Shown: positions 37,967 to 50,739, numbered from the stretch's first letter. The stretch: 64,000 nucleotides of DNA from Notospermus geniculatus (GCA_002633025.1 NMRB01000370.1:355370-419369); one strand, 5' to 3'. Notes: generated by a model not told the origin, from the sequence alone. Made by a program: numbers and translations.

Positions 37967-38072
37967 GCCATTCACCATTGTTGGTTTCCTCACAGCTTTG
38001 GCCTTGGCAAATGACACTAACTACTGCCCATAGCTTTCTATGGCTGATTTGCCCATAGAGAGCAAACTTGCA
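37967..38072. repeat. Right flank of the satellite, homologous to the 10.6-kb locus
   Basis: After the last TTGGCTCTCAATGGG comes CCATTCACCATTGTTGGTTT, then CACTAACTACTGCCCATAGC and TTTGCCCATAGAGAGC. The latter part is one copy of the 46-bp unit amplified at 10633-10988. The first part also recurs near 42511. Confidence 0.8.
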
Positions 38073-41000
38073 GGCGAGAACTCTATGGAGAAGCACCATA
38101 AACCATAGGATCAACAGGAAGATTACTGGAAACCTCTGGTGGGTGTCTCCCTATGATCTGATTCGGTTTGGGGGCCAAACACTTCCATACATTGGAATAT
38201 TCCTTCCTTGCTCCTCTCTGACTCTGTCTCTGGACATGCATACAACTACCAAACCCTGAACACTGAAATATGGGAATATGCATTTTTTGCACAACGCTGG
38301 TCCAGCATATGGAGATAGGTGCTATCAGCACCATGGTGAATTAGACGAAAAAAGCTTGGCTGTATATGATAAGCATAACTATAAATATGAATTCAGGCAA
38401 GTGAAACTTGATATTTTTCATACCAAAGTGGTTGTGAGCATTAGTCAGACAAAATATGAATTAGATTATGAACGGTATAACGTTTCCCTTGATATCCTGT
38501 TCATGTGTTCCCCTCTGAGCTTCAACAGGAGCTAGACCGTTCCTTCCCAACTGCATTACACTGCTCACGTTTCCTGCGCTCCGAGGGAAGTGCTGATTCA
38601 ATTTTCTCCAACTACGTGCCGAGAATGGCAAACGTTGGAATCTGTAGATCTACCATATTGGGCTGCTCTGTCTGTCATCCTTAGGGGATGGACCATATAA
38701 ATGGCGAACGAGGAATGTATGCCGTGAGGTGGTCTAAAGAATGCTTTTGGAAGCAACAGAGAAAGACGTTGGTTGAAAGCCCAGTACTGATGGAATAACA
38801 AGTAGTCATTAGTTTTGAATTTGCATAAAAGGATGCAGATTTGGCAGACTGGGAGTCCGCTGATAGTAACGAAGTTCAACACGGGAGACTTAGCCTATTT
38901 AGAAATGCTGATTGCCAGTCTTGAAGAGATAGTAGGTGAGGGGAAATTGAACGTCTTCTTAGCGGTGTTCGGGCAGATACATGTATGGCGTGGCTGGCAT
39001 GAAGAGGAACCCATGTCTGGCTTTTATGGTAATCTGAACGTGACCAGATGCTGACACAATATTACCTGAACATATCTCAGTGTTTGTAAACATTTTTTAT
39101 GTGATATATGTTAAAAGCACATTTCATGAATTGCGTCTGGATTTTCCATTAAAACGAAGTGCCAACTACAAAGTATGCATTGTCTCTTTTACTCGGGGAA
39201 ATAATTGAAATAACTACCGTCTATTCTGCCTCGACTTGAGTCTTTTGTGTTCCATCAAGAAGCCATCAGCTCCTTCAGGAATTATTTATGAGAAATTCCT
39301 TCAGTGATTGATTGATTTAATTACAATAACCTGTATACCGGGACAACACGGCAGTGTTTTCATGCTTTCACCTAGGTAACCGCCACCATTTTGGCCTTAG
39401 GGTGGCTACCGCTTCCTGATTCTTAATAACGCGCAGTATTTTTCACGGGTGATTTATGATAATCGCGACGTAAAGCAATCAGTCTTTATCAAACTCCTGT
39501 TTGAATATCAAAGTTTACTTTGATCAGGATGGATATAGATTCTTCCACTTTCTTGCGAGTTTCGATTAACGCTGCGCAGGATCTGAGTGTCAAAGCAGAG
39601 AGAACTATTTTGAGCACTGACTTCTGGATTAAAACTTTGACGAGAATGACGACATTCCTCCTCAGCGTGCATGACCTTTACCACTTTACACTGCTATTGA
39701 CCTGGGCCCATATTCATAAAATTGCCAGCTTAGTTGGTTGCCAGTTGTGTACATTGGCCTGTACAAATTGTGCATTTAGCAAGTAACTAGGCCTAGCAAG
39801 GTTATGGACCCTGTTTTCCAATCCATTTTCTTCACTTCATGTATATCAGAGACTGGAATTCAGGTTCATGACGTCAGGACGCAACCATGACGTCATGTAC
39901 CTGAAGTAAAGTCATGTAAAATGCACTGCATTATATACATCATAATGTTGCAGACCTCCAGTGTGAAGTGGTTTGACACATGATGCATCAGTGAAGTGGT
40001 TAATATAGAATTGATAACACGAGTAAGGTGTGCCTTGCTTCATGCAATGAACAAAATTTGGATACAAAAAGCCACAGAAATATCAGGGCTTACAGTACTC
40101 ATCAGCGGCATCCATATCCCAATTTATGGAAGTCACGCAATCATGGTTTTTGTAACCTCTCCAATCAGAGAGCAATCGAATGACTTGACATCGTTAAATA
40201 TTAGCAACATCGCTTGGGAACAAAAACTTGGATGTTTGATTTGCACTTTTCGCCTACTCCAAAACAACCATCTATTCAACAATCAAGTCACATTCTCCCC
40301 ATCGACGTTCTCATGAGTCCTCCACTTCTCCCACTTGAAGATTCAGCTAATCTTCCTCCAGACGGAACCAACTGCCGCAGATCTCTGATAGTCTTACTTG
40401 CCCCGGCTAACAGCATTAGCAGTGAGACCCTTTAAGTCATTGGTGCTCTTGCATGCAGTCGAGAATAAAGGTTGGATGAAAGAAATTACTCTTATCGATT
40501 GAGGGAATTACCCGTCTTTGCCTGAGAGTGTGGCTTAATGATTTTCCACCAATATTGTGTATCAAGGTGTTCTGACATTTGCTCAGTACCCACCAAAGTA
40601 TTTTTGGGTGGTTTCCACTTGAAAGTGAACTTTACTTGGTTTCTTCAAGTTGTAATGAAAAAGTTTAAGTGATAAGTCAGTTGGCTCGTAGCCAGCTGCA
40701 GGTTGTTGCTGGGGTGAGCGTGCAGTCCATCTATTCTTCCACTCAGCATGAAAATCAATGTGTGTCCCTTTCAGCAGACGACTGAAAATTAACTGAACAT
40801 GTCCTCGGTTATCTTCCTGGCTGTCCATTCTCATCTTTTTAAAGGGGTCCTTCTGAAATGGCATGGTTTGTCAGCAATCCTCAGGTCCCCTGACAGAAAA
40901 GGCAGGACCTATCTCTTGTGGGACTCTCCGGGTGCCAAAATTTCTTCAGGAAGACACAACTTGAAATATCCAGGCGGCTGTGAGATTATGCTCCGAAGGC

Positions 41001-42510
41001 CTAGCAATAATGAACCCTTGATGGTTCAAGATGGGAGGACACTGTTGATCACATTTTGTAGAAGATGATTCAGAATTTTTGTTTTGAGTTGCCTGAACAC
41101 TTCAGTTGTGGCGAGCAGGAGATCATTTGTCAACATCAAGGCCTTCAGGCTGTTTGCCTGAAAAATTTACTCGGACGTATTGAACTGGTAAATGTTTGAC
41201 GAAGGTAGGTAACTGGAAGGATTGCCAGATTGGGCTGTGCACACAGAAGACTTGAGTTCGTCGATGGTTGAATACAGCTGTTTTCCTAAAGTGCTTTTAG
41301 TCTCATCCACTTTGGTTCAGGGATTCTCTTGAAAGTATTGAATGTGGTATTATAGACGTCTACCTCCAGCAAATGCTGTTGTGTTGGGAAGTTCTTATGC
41401 AGGTTTCTTTGGCACAAACATTGCCAGTGAAATTGATGCCAACTGATGGGGAAGTTGGTAAACTTCTAACTACAGATAAGAAAACTCATTCTTTCTTTGC
41501 ATTGGTGTAGTACAAATGATGTTTTCTCATCTACTTGATCTTGCATAGTGTTCAGACCTTTGCTGAATTAGGTAATCCAATTCATTGATGGAGTTACAGG
41601 ACCTCATTAGTGGTATTGGACGTAATACTGCTCCGCCATGTTCTGCTACTTGGTAATGTAATAAGGCAAGACCACTTTGAAGAGGTTGGTCTTGCATGCT
41701 GACCATGGTTGCAGTGTAAACAGGCTTTTAGAAAGGGCTTTACACACAGTGATTGCTAGTAGCTCTCATGTAGGGCTTTGCTGGTTGTCATCTTGCAGTG
41801 TAAAACAGGAAAAGCACTGGGGCTTTCAGAAAGGGCTTTCCATAATGATAGCTATGGTGTAAGCTCCTTGATTCCTTGATTCATTGCTACAAATTTCTGG
41901 CCTATGATTGCTAGACTGTGACGATGAGTGTATCCGGTAACACGACGTTAAATGAATATTTTCCCCACGTTTTGATGTCAACCAACTTCTAATGTGGGCA
42001 TTTTGTATTCAATTCTTATGCCGTCATCCACCAGGATGTTCCGTCTAAGATCCAGAATCAGGAAGCCAAAGAAAGAAAACCACTATAACTGCCTTTCTTC
42101 CCCGTGATGCATTCCCTCTGATGTGTCAATCACTGCATTGGTATTCTTCTGTTGAACAGAATCACCGGTCCAGCAGTTGCATTCATCGGGCATCTTCTCC
42201 TCTTCCTCTAGGTCTTGACTTTTTCTCCTAATCAATGCTGTGGCAATTGGATTCTTCCTTCTTGATTTGCCAATTGTCTTGAAAAAAAAGGTTTGCATGA
42301 CAAGGTATTGGCGGAAATGAGACTGTGCGACTGATCCAGGATTTTGCGATATTTGAAGGTACCAATGGAATTGGTTTCAATGTGGAAGAACAAGAAAATA
42401 ATCTGATCACCAAGGGTCTCAAGTGCTGGCAATGTCCACCAGGGCCTACTGGAGAATGCCAAAGTGCTGTGTTTGTGAAAAGGTGTTTCTCCAAGTGGAA
42501 GTTTCTTTGA
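38073..42510. other. Intronic, few features
   Basis: At 39709-39800 a half-element starts TGGGCCCATATTCATAAAAT, a terminus like those of the MITEs at 59201 and 62184. A GAAAGGGCTTTNCA word is repeated at 41737 and 41829. Nothing else recognised. Confidence 0.45.
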
Positions 42511-42556
42511 GCGATTGGCTCGCAATGGGCAGTCCACTCTTGGTTGGTTTCTGAAG
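42511..42556. repeat. Solo copy of the satellite-flank sequence
   Basis: GCGATTGGCTCGCAATGGGC then TCCACTCTTGGTTGGTTTCT matches GTTGGCTCTCAATGGGCCAT then TCACCATTGTTGGTTTCCT at 37950-37990 at about 80 percent by eye. Confidence 0.6.
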
Positions 42557-43498
42557 AACTTGCGGTAAGACCAGATACGTAAGATGGCTAGTTTCAGCAG
42601 CTGAGTTGCCCAAAGACAGCAATAAATTTCTCCTGTGGATTTGCACCCAAAGCCCTCCTAGCAATTACAACATCTTGAATGTGTTGGTTGTTGGAGACTG
42701 GCCTTGATCATAGATGTCTGATCTTCGCTGTAAAGTGCTGTATTTTACTTTTACACTTTTGCAATCATCCTAGCATCAATGCCACACTTTATCCTGTCAA
42801 AACGTGACCAATTTCGGGTTGACTTCAATGGCTTCCAAAACCTGTGCCATGCAAACCTCAAAATGACTCATCGTCAATGCAACCAGCGGTAAAGAAACGT
42901 TTCATTTAGAATTCTGTTGCATGCATCATTATTTTCTTTTTGCAATTGACTTTGAGTCAGCAATCTTCCTAGTATTCTCTTTCAGCAGACATTTTTAGAT
43001 TTTTTCGATACATTGCAAGTCTCTCACTTACACGAATTAGGACTGATTCGTCTGACAGTCACCCAGCTCACTCCTTTTGAGAAAGCTGAGTTAGTTTCGT
43101 GAGCAGAATTCTTAAATGTACCTGTGATATTTGGTCTAAAGAGAAAGTTGGAAGACAGATTCTGTTCTGCAAGTTTCTCAATTCTTGATGTATCAGTAGC
43201 ACAAAAGGTGTAAATGTTGTCTAATCCTATATGAAATAGGATACGCAGTACCTAGGAGAACGGCTGCCTGTAACTGTAAAAAATCAGGGGTTACGGTTAG
43301 GAGTAGGAGTAAGCTTTGGGGGTCAGGGGTGGGGTTCAAGTATCAAGGGATGTGGGATAGGGGTCAGGGGTTAGTACTCGGGAGTGGACGACATTCTCCC
43401 CTTTAGCATCAGTAGCAATCTGCAAAGAAAGAGAAAGCACAAAAATTGACACACAAAATGATGATAACAGGAAGTCAATTTCCAGAATCTTAGCAAAT

Positions 43499-43526
43499 TT
43501 TCGACCCCAATCGGGGTCTTCTTCAG
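43499..43526 (-). ncRNA. Hammerhead-like catalytic core motif (copy 1)
   Basis: The minus strand reads CTGAAGA, one A, GACCCC-GATT-GGGGTC as a 6-bp hairpin, then GAAA. This is the order CUGANGA / stem II / GAAA of a hammerhead ribozyme. Against function: an extra A between CUGAAGA and the stem, and I could not build convincing stems I and III. Penelope-like retroelements are known to carry such motifs in their terminal repeats. A second copy is at 46284-46311. Confidence 0.4.
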
Positions 43527-44261
43527 GCAGGCACTTTCAAGTCGAGCTACCAGAAGTGTAAGTGTAAATCCCAACTGTTGTGCACAAGATGATCTGCAAA
43601 GAAAATGTAAATATTTTATGCAGAGGCCACAGTGATTACGGGCTTGAGGTAGATAAGTGATTCATTTCATTTGCTCTGGTTGAAGGAGCGTGATTTTTTG
43701 GGGGGTAAGGAGAGCTACCAAGCTGTGATTGATGTGACAACCAAGCTGTGTGTGGATGACAAATGGAGATAGCCTGCCTGGGCTGGTCATGGGCTGTTGT
43801 GAAAGTAAGCAGAAAAAAGACTGAAATGGACACCGTCTCTCAACCTTGGCCCGACCTCATCCAACTCATGCTCTCTGGACTTTCGTATGCATGGATGGAG
43901 CGATTTCTTCGAAGAACTCCCGCTGAATGTGACAGCCAGAGGGACGGAACGCCACAGCTCATCTCCGCATCGACATTTCATTCCATCAGGTTGACTTGCT
44001 CTCGGTCATGTTTTATGCATACCCGCTGACATGAAGATGGCGAGATAGGCACAGATGGTGTCACATGAGGTGCAAAGGTTGTCAGATCACGACTAGTTGC
44101 TATCTGGTGAATAATGGGTGGTTGTCGACTTGCCCTGAGCAGACGTTCTGTGGAACCAAAACATTCAGAACATTGGGGGACCAATTTCTCTGTTTCAGGG
44201 GAGAAAGTTTGGAGATGATTCAGTGAAAAAAAGTATCCTTCCATCACAGGGCTTGTCTTAC

Positions 44262-44425
44262 TCCTCTTCATACGCTCGCACACAAAGCGTATGAAGAGGA
44301 GCGAGACCAAAGCCCTGCAATGGGAGGATGCAGAAAAGGTCTGACTGGGGATTGAACTTGAACCTCGGCAGTGACAGGCACCGCTGTTTCTGCTGCACCA
44401 CTCTGACCGCCGCGATTGCATGCCT
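44262..44425 (-). mobile_element. tRNA-derived SINE with an inverted-repeat tail
   Basis: The minus strand has an A box in AGAGTGGTGCAGCAGAAACA and a B box in GAGGTTCAAGTTCAATCCCC (complement of 44347-44366), like the SINE at 55610-55735. Its 3' part contains GGTCTCGCTCCTCTTCATAC followed after about 10 bases by its inverse (44267-44312), a 20-bp-plus hairpin. A related tail occurs at 53890-54000. Confidence 0.65.
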
Positions 44426-45446
44426 CTTGGGTGATAGTTTGAGTCATCATTCTAGCCCTGCCCATTTATGAACCGGCCCAAGTTCCCCTCACCATCAGAT
44501 GTTTTCCTCGATTTCTTTCCAATTATCTCCGAGTTTGCAAATTCATCACGTCTCGTCTCGTTTATCGTTGCTCGGCAACTGGTTGAATATCCTTTTGACG
44601 AAATTGGTGTTTACGTCGATGTCGTGACCTGCGTTAATCGGATGATCCATGGCGTGGTCATGAGATTAACTGCAATATTTATTGGCTATGAATATGATTT
44701 TGATATCAAGAAGCAATCAGTGATTTATAGGAAATGCCCGATTTTGATGGCGTGAGACGTTCGCTTGCATGAATTAGAACTTTCTTTGGATCGCTGTAGC
44801 TCAGTTCTGCTGTTTTTTTACACTCTATGCTATCCAAGTTGGCCTTAATTTAAGTTGCTTATCTACAATACCAGCTGTTGACCAAGTAAGGATGGACTCA
44901 GATGCTATGAAAAAAAAAATCATTTTGCTATGCTACCACTTAGCCATGATGGATGAAGTAATTTTCATGTTCGGTGAAAAATAGGCAACTTAGCAGCATT
45001 CAAAGGCTCAACCCAGCATTGGTATTGACATTCCGGTTCCCATTCACCCCCTAGCGATAAAACATTGACGTTTCATTCCACGGCACATTCCTAAAGGGCA
45101 GAAGTCATTCCTTCTCTAATTACGTTGGCTTGGGGTACAGGACTAATGACGGCAGTCTGAGTCATTTGTACAGATGTCGCCGAACAAAATCTTCCCATAA
45201 TTCAATTTTTCCAAAAGCAACAGTTTGTTAGCACGATTCGGAAATGTAAATTTGATTATTTAAAGAAATGTGGCGTGCGTGGAGCTAAGCTGACGCGACA
45301 TTGGGTGGGACGTGCCACATTTGCCCCTGGAGTTGGGTTCCCTCTACAATCATCAGGTTCCAGCAAGGAAACTAAAAATGAATTACTTGTTCCTTTACAT
45401 TGAAATTTCGGTGACCGTACTCATTGGTGTAAAATTAGCAAAGAAA
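44426..45446. other. Intronic, nothing recognised
   Basis: GTAGCTCAGT at 44796 looks like a tRNA D-arm word but no tRNA fold follows. No other feature. Confidence 0.45.
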
Positions 45447-45570
45447 GGCAATGGTGTAGTTGTGCAAGCATTGGATTCATGATTGGGAGGTCGAAGGTTT
45501 GATCTCCAGGCAAGTCACTACTTTCTACTTTTGTTCTCTTAACTTGTCTGAAAGGATCAAGTGAAGCACT
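45447..45570 (+). mobile_element. tRNA-derived SINE
   Basis: A box TGGTGTAGTTGTGCAAGC (45452-45469) and B box AAGGTTTGATCTCC (45494-45507) at tRNA-like spacing, with a GATTCATGATTGGGAGGTCG anticodon-loop-like segment between. The 3' part does not show the CTCCAGTTTCC core, so it may be a different family. Confidence 0.6.
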
Positions 45571-46283
45571 GAATTAGGTGCTCCTCGAATTCCTGACAAG
45601 GTTAGAGAGACTGGGGCAATTACCTTCGCTAGGCATTATGGGTAAACCCGGATAATGCCTTAGCCTTCAACTGCTGTGATGCGCCTGCACAAAAGTGCAG
45701 TGAATAAATTTAGGCCTTTTTCTGCCAAAATTTAGGCAATTTTGGAAACAATAATAAAATATCTACCAATAAAGCTCTCAAAAACGGCCAAAAAAGGGTA
45801 TTTTGAGGTTGCAGTTGTCAAAACGTACGGAACTACATCGGAAGGATAAAACCAAATTACTCAACAGGTTCTTGGTTAGCTCAACCAATCAGGACACTGC
45901 ATGAGTGGTCACGAGGGGTCAAGTGACAGAATGTAAACAAGACCATGTGCTTATCAGCTGTCACGTGCTTCTGTTGACCTATCAGATAATTAGGTCGACG
46001 AAAAAACGTTTCATGTACGTGCCCATGAAATTCTTCAATTCCACTTGGCATGTATTGGAACTACGATCCTCCGCCGAGAAAGTAGGGACCTGATGGCAGT
46101 GTCACTAGGTCGAAGACTGGAGGTGGCGCTGTGTGCAGTTTGAGACTGGGGTACCGGTGATAATATGAAGTGCCTGTGACACTGTACTTTGTTGTTCAAA
46201 AGATATCCAAAAAACAGCACAAAAACGACACACAGTAGGCCTATACAATAAATCGGAAAGTTGTCTCCGAATATTTCGCAAAT

Positions 46284-46311
46284 TTTCGACCCCAATCGGG
46301 GTCTTCCTCAG
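46284..46311 (-). ncRNA. Hammerhead-like catalytic core motif (copy 2)
   Basis: The minus strand reads CTGAGGA, A, GACCCC-GATT-GGGGTC, GAAAATTTGC. The hairpin and 3' side are identical to copy 1 and the variable position of CUGANGA is G. Upstream both copies share an ACAGTTGGGAT/ACTGTGGGAT-like word, so a longer repeat is present, possibly a Penelope-like remnant. Confidence 0.4.
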
Positions 46312-46762
46312 GCGCTATGTAGAAGAGATCCCACAGTTGTAGTTCAAAGGTGCTGTATAAAACACAATATTGGTTTTCTTGATGGCCCTGTTGGCAATCC
46401 CTGAACCATGGATGAATCCTTACCCCACATTCGTTTGAAATGACGAGGCAATAAGCCATCAAATTCATTTTCCTGGCCTAACTTTCTCACTATGTTAACA
46501 TGTTGAACATTGTGAATCATTTCAAGATGAAAATGATGATTCATTGTCAAATTAAAATAGAAATTATTGCTCGATAGCATGCAATCACGTAGTCTTAATC
46601 ACTGCGGTATCGATGGAAGAGCATTTTGAAAACACTGTTACTTCAAGTGGGAGAACCTAGTTGCGATGTCAGTCTATAGGGTGCATCAGAAAAGAATAGG
46701 TATCACACTTTAGACGTTTTCTGAATCACTCGGTATCAGGATAGGCGGTAGAGCCAATTTCA

Positions 46763-46930
46763 GGCACGGATCCAAGGGGGTGCACCCGGCACACGCCCTT
46801 TCGGCCAACAAATCTGTAAAATCAACTGTGAAATTCTGAAATTTGGAGCAAATCATTGAAATTCACTACAGATTTCAATGTTTCTAGCACAGTGCACCCC
46901 CTTTTTTCAGAAATCATGGATCCGCCCTTG
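46763..46930. mobile_element. hAT-like MITE (GGATCC-TIR family), 168 bp, with target duplication
   Basis: Ends GGCACGGATCCAAGGGGGTG and, inverted, CAAGGGCGGATCCATG. The 7-bp direct repeat AATTTCA flanks it at 46756-46762 and 46931-46937. GTGCACCC and AGGGGGTGC follow the termini. Size, target duplication and termini fit a non-autonomous hAT element. Relatives are at 54003-54340 and, one end only, at 52453. Confidence 0.78.
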
Positions 46931-46937
46931 AATTTCA

Positions 46938-48481
46938 TAACTGGACCACTTCGTATGGGGCAGGTTATTCGGAGAAATTAATCTCAGATTATATGGAAGT
47001 GGTAAGCTCTGGAGAATCATGGCAGCTTCTTATGGGGTGGTCACAGATGATAGATTACCCATTAATCCAGTCCCCATGGGTTCATTTTCGACTATGAAGA
47101 CGGGATTATCATTGTCATAGGATGCAGTGCATGTACGGCATGTTTCGGGTGAGACGGAACAGACAGGCTTGATTAATTGGGCTTACTTTAATTTACACCC
47201 CACAAGGTACCGTCACCATCCTAAAGATTGATTTCATCAGGTTTTACCCGATCAATGCGCACAATTAATGTAGGCGTTAGTTGCGATGTCGTGTACCGTG
47301 GCGGGCACTTCACGCTAATGGCCCAGAATCCAATGCTTGTTTCTCCAGATTCAATGGCACTTGTCGTGCGACGACATGGAAATATCGCCGTGCAAATATG
47401 TCACCAACGTCTAATGGTCACTAACGAGAGATTCATGTGCTTCGGGGGAAACTGTAATTGTGGCTTCCCGTGGACATATAGTAAAGTACGATGTACTTGA
47501 GTTCGTTCGACAGTCCGTTGGGGTCATGAAATTCAACCCGAGGGCATACACCTCATGGAAGGTGTGTTTTGATTTGGTTTTGAATTTGAGGAAATCGGGC
47601 AGTTGACTCCAGTTCTACCACCCTGACATTCAAGTCATTTTCGCTTGGCTCTGCATTGCTTCAGTAATGACAAAAGAGGGTATCAGGCCTACAAGCCGTT
47701 TTAGAAGCCACACTTAGAGGGCCACTCACCCTCTCCATTCATCACAAAAACTCTAGCTGGCCCATTACATTTATATCTTGCTGGTAAAGGTCCCTTTGGC
47801 CTATAGTATGGGACACAATTGAGTTTACCTTTATCTGCATACCTTCCACCTTCGTCAGATGGAAGGTAGACTCCTTCATTGCGTATGGTACAGGCACATC
47901 ATGCGTCTTTTTTGCGTGACGTCCGCGCACCAGGAACGAATGACGTTATGTCTTCACTGCCTACCTTACAAGGGGCCTTGGGACATCTGCGGAAGGTACA
48001 AGGACGGTATGTGTGGGACGCTGCATGTGGTACACGGATGGTACACGCCACGGAAGGTAGGTCAGTTGTGCAAAGTACTGTATGTAGAGATAATGAAATG
48101 CTGTTCCGCATCTTTCATTCAAAATATCAGTTTCTGCTTTGTTACGTTCTAAATAAATGCCACTCAACCATCCTTCCACAAAGCAGTAGTAATACATTGC
48201 TCATTCTTCATTCAAAACTTGTTGACTTCAGTCCACAATAAATCATATATGTATATAGAGAGTGATATCTTGCCACCTCATCTGATAGGCACATCACTTC
48301 TTTCAATATGGAATTACCCTGGTGTCATCATCAAATATGTGATACATCATGTCGAGAAATCTAAGCGTCGAATCTCCATTGCCTCTGGGGCCATTGTAGA
48401 CCACGGATTATCGCTTTTATTCTCTCTTAAGAAGACTGCTTCTCTAGTGTTCAGAATATCCAGCCTTCATTATAAAATACA
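46938..48481. other. Intronic, nothing firm
   Basis: Around 47840-48060 GGAAGGTA/TACCTTCC recurs several times without clear structure. Overlapping frames of 60-120 codons there on both strands have no support. Confidence 0.45.
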
Positions 48482-48886
48482 ATTCATGTAGTTCTTGTAC
48501 TTGGATTTCATTCAAGTTGGAGTGAAACGAGGCATCAAGTGGCCTCCACTTTAACCCTGGCCTTTGACTTGGCTTAAAAGAAGTACAACTGATGTAGCTT
48601 TTGTACTTCCATTGCATTCAACAGTTACAGCAACAAGAAAGCAAGTGGCCTCCATTTTAACTCCAGCTTTTTACTTGGCATGAAAGAAGTACAGTTGATG
48701 TAGTTGTTATACATTCAATTTCATTCAAGTTAGAGCGAAATGAGAAAGCAGGTGGACTCCATTTTAACTCTAGCTTTTGACTTTGCCTGAAAGAAGCATG
48801 TAGTTTGATTTCATTCAAGTTAGACTGAAACAGGGCATCAAGTGGCCTCTGTTTTAACCCCAGCTTGACTCCGCCTGAAACGACAG
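48482..48886. repeat. Degenerate ~105-bp tandem repeat, 4 units
   Basis: Common order: TTGTACTT, ATTTCATTCAAGTTAGAG, GAAA..A.GCAAGTGG, CCTCCATTTTAACTC, AGCTTTTGACTTGGC, TGAAAGAAGTACA, TTGATGTAG. Units start near 48492, 48597, 48702 and 48806. Confidence 0.9.
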
Positions 48887-50170
48887 AGAAGATCTATAAA
48901 GACTCACTTTAGCGAGATACGAAATGTAACGTTATCGTTTTTCAGTGGCGTCTGATTGCTAATGTAAGTTGGCATTATTAGACGTGGGAGCTACAACATG
49001 TTGCATTGTAATGAGGCTGACTCAAGGGAGAGATGGGGTCATTATCATTGAGGAGTGGATATCGTTGAGAAGAACTTGTAGCTTTCTACCAAGGGATCCT
49101 GCATTGAACCCCTTGCAGCTACAATATGGCATGGCTTAACCCGCCAGCCATGGAGGATTTCCTTTATGGCCTATAGTGGTTGGCGTGTTGGCCTTAGCGC
49201 TAAAAGTTAAGCAACGTTGACTTCTGAAAGGGTCAATGCAAGCTACAAGGAATCTTCTGATATGGACGCACTTAGATTTGTCATCCCTTGAGCTGCACCG
49301 CATAAGTCACTCAAAACAAATATGGCCGCCAAGTATGCATCATGTTGGAGGTAAACATGAGACTTATTGGTCTCCTTGAGGCAAAACAACTGTGATTCAT
49401 GTATAGTGATTTGATAATAAAAACAATTGAATTTACATGGGACGTTTTGCCCCATTCCGTTTGTCTGTCGTGTTTGGTGATTAAACGCATGCCTCATCCT
49501 CCTCAAGGCCATGTCTGTTCCAGACAGAAGACATTTCACTTTCCCGATACTTACGTATTTCTGTTTCTTTGTTGATTTTGAATAGAGATTCTGGGTAAGA
49601 GATCATTTCTGTTTAAAGTGAAGGATGTTGCATCACTGGCTGTGTGTGGATTTTAAATTAAACCTTTCAGTATGGAATGATTTGGGTATAACAAGCTACT
49701 GGTATTGTACTGTTTTAACAACTGTTGCTGACTACTTCCTTTGACCAGATCAACAAATTCCACATGTTGTTCAAATCCAACATCAGGCCCCTCTCTACAA
49801 CAATTCTATTTGAATTTCAAAATATCTTGAAATTTCATATATCATCAGGGGTGTTTAATATTCATGAGGTGCTTTGAACTCATGAACCTCCGCCCGTGGT
49901 GCCGTCATCAAACTCATGATTCGATTACAGACCTGCCAGGGAGAATTTGAAGTGATTTCATTACACGTGAACCAGTGTGGTGTGTCTATTAGATTTTGTC
50001 GGTGCTACTGTTGGCATGATGCAGTCGTAGGTGTGCGCGATGAGACTTCACCCTCTCGGGCTTCGGGAAATCTTGGGCTGAATCAGTCTGCATGGTCCAC
50101 TGCTTGATATGATCCAATGGAGAAGAAGTTAAAGCAGTCGAACTCCATAATGGTTGAGGATTTGCCTCTA

Positions 50171-50739
50171 CAGGGTGTTTCAAAAAAAAGTTGTCATCTC
50201 TAAAATATCTCCTAGAACCCAAACCCATGAATATTTTTGGCTCAGATTTGGTATGTAGATAGGTCAAGATGCATGGAGGTGCTGGAGAAATTTTGGCTCT
50301 GACCGCTTCATGCGTGGATGAATAAGAGGCCTCGGACTGAGCAGGTGCAAAATGCAAAAAAGGAAAGATTTATCAGAAAGCAATGAAACATTTATTTCAT
50401 TTGTTGCATAGGCTACAGAATTTGCCAGGATTACTGGAATCTACCTTCCACATGGCCATTCAGAAGGGTTTGCAGAGTTCCCTTCAGCCCAATCATTGAA
50501 ATGTCCTCAGTGCACTTATATCATCATGGTTCTTTTATTGTTTGGAGGACACCTGCATTTCGGACCCTTTTACTTTTGGGGTCACTGTTCCGTCATCACA
50601 AGACACCATCATACAAACATTACATAAACATTATGAGTATGTCTACACCTAGCAGCTTACAACATCTGAGCCAAAAATATTCATGGGTTTGGGTTCTAGG
50701 AGATATTTTAGAGATGACAACTTTTTTTGAAACACCCTG
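50171..50739. mobile_element. Foldback DNA element, 76-bp arms, TA-flanked
   Basis: Starts CAGGGTGTTTCAAAAAAAAG and ends with its inverse CACCCTG. Arms 50171-50247 and 50664-50739 are near-perfect reverse complements, with one gap in the A run noticed. TA lies on both sides (50169-50170 and 50740-50741). The 416-bp middle encodes no recognisable transposase. A 155-codon frame at 50501-50968 runs out of the element and is not supported. Confidence 0.88.

Noticed and set aside
43978-44421. 147-codon minus-strand frame
   Set aside because: It reads through the tRNA-derived SINE and its hairpin tail.
44790-44850. tRNA gene suggested by TGTAGCTCAGT
   Set aside because: A poly-T run follows within 20 bases, and no T-arm or acceptor pairing can be made.
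47859-48241. Overlapping frames of 97 and 120 codons
   Set aside because: Frames exist on both strands in the same place with no homology. Likely chance frames in locally GC-richer sequence.
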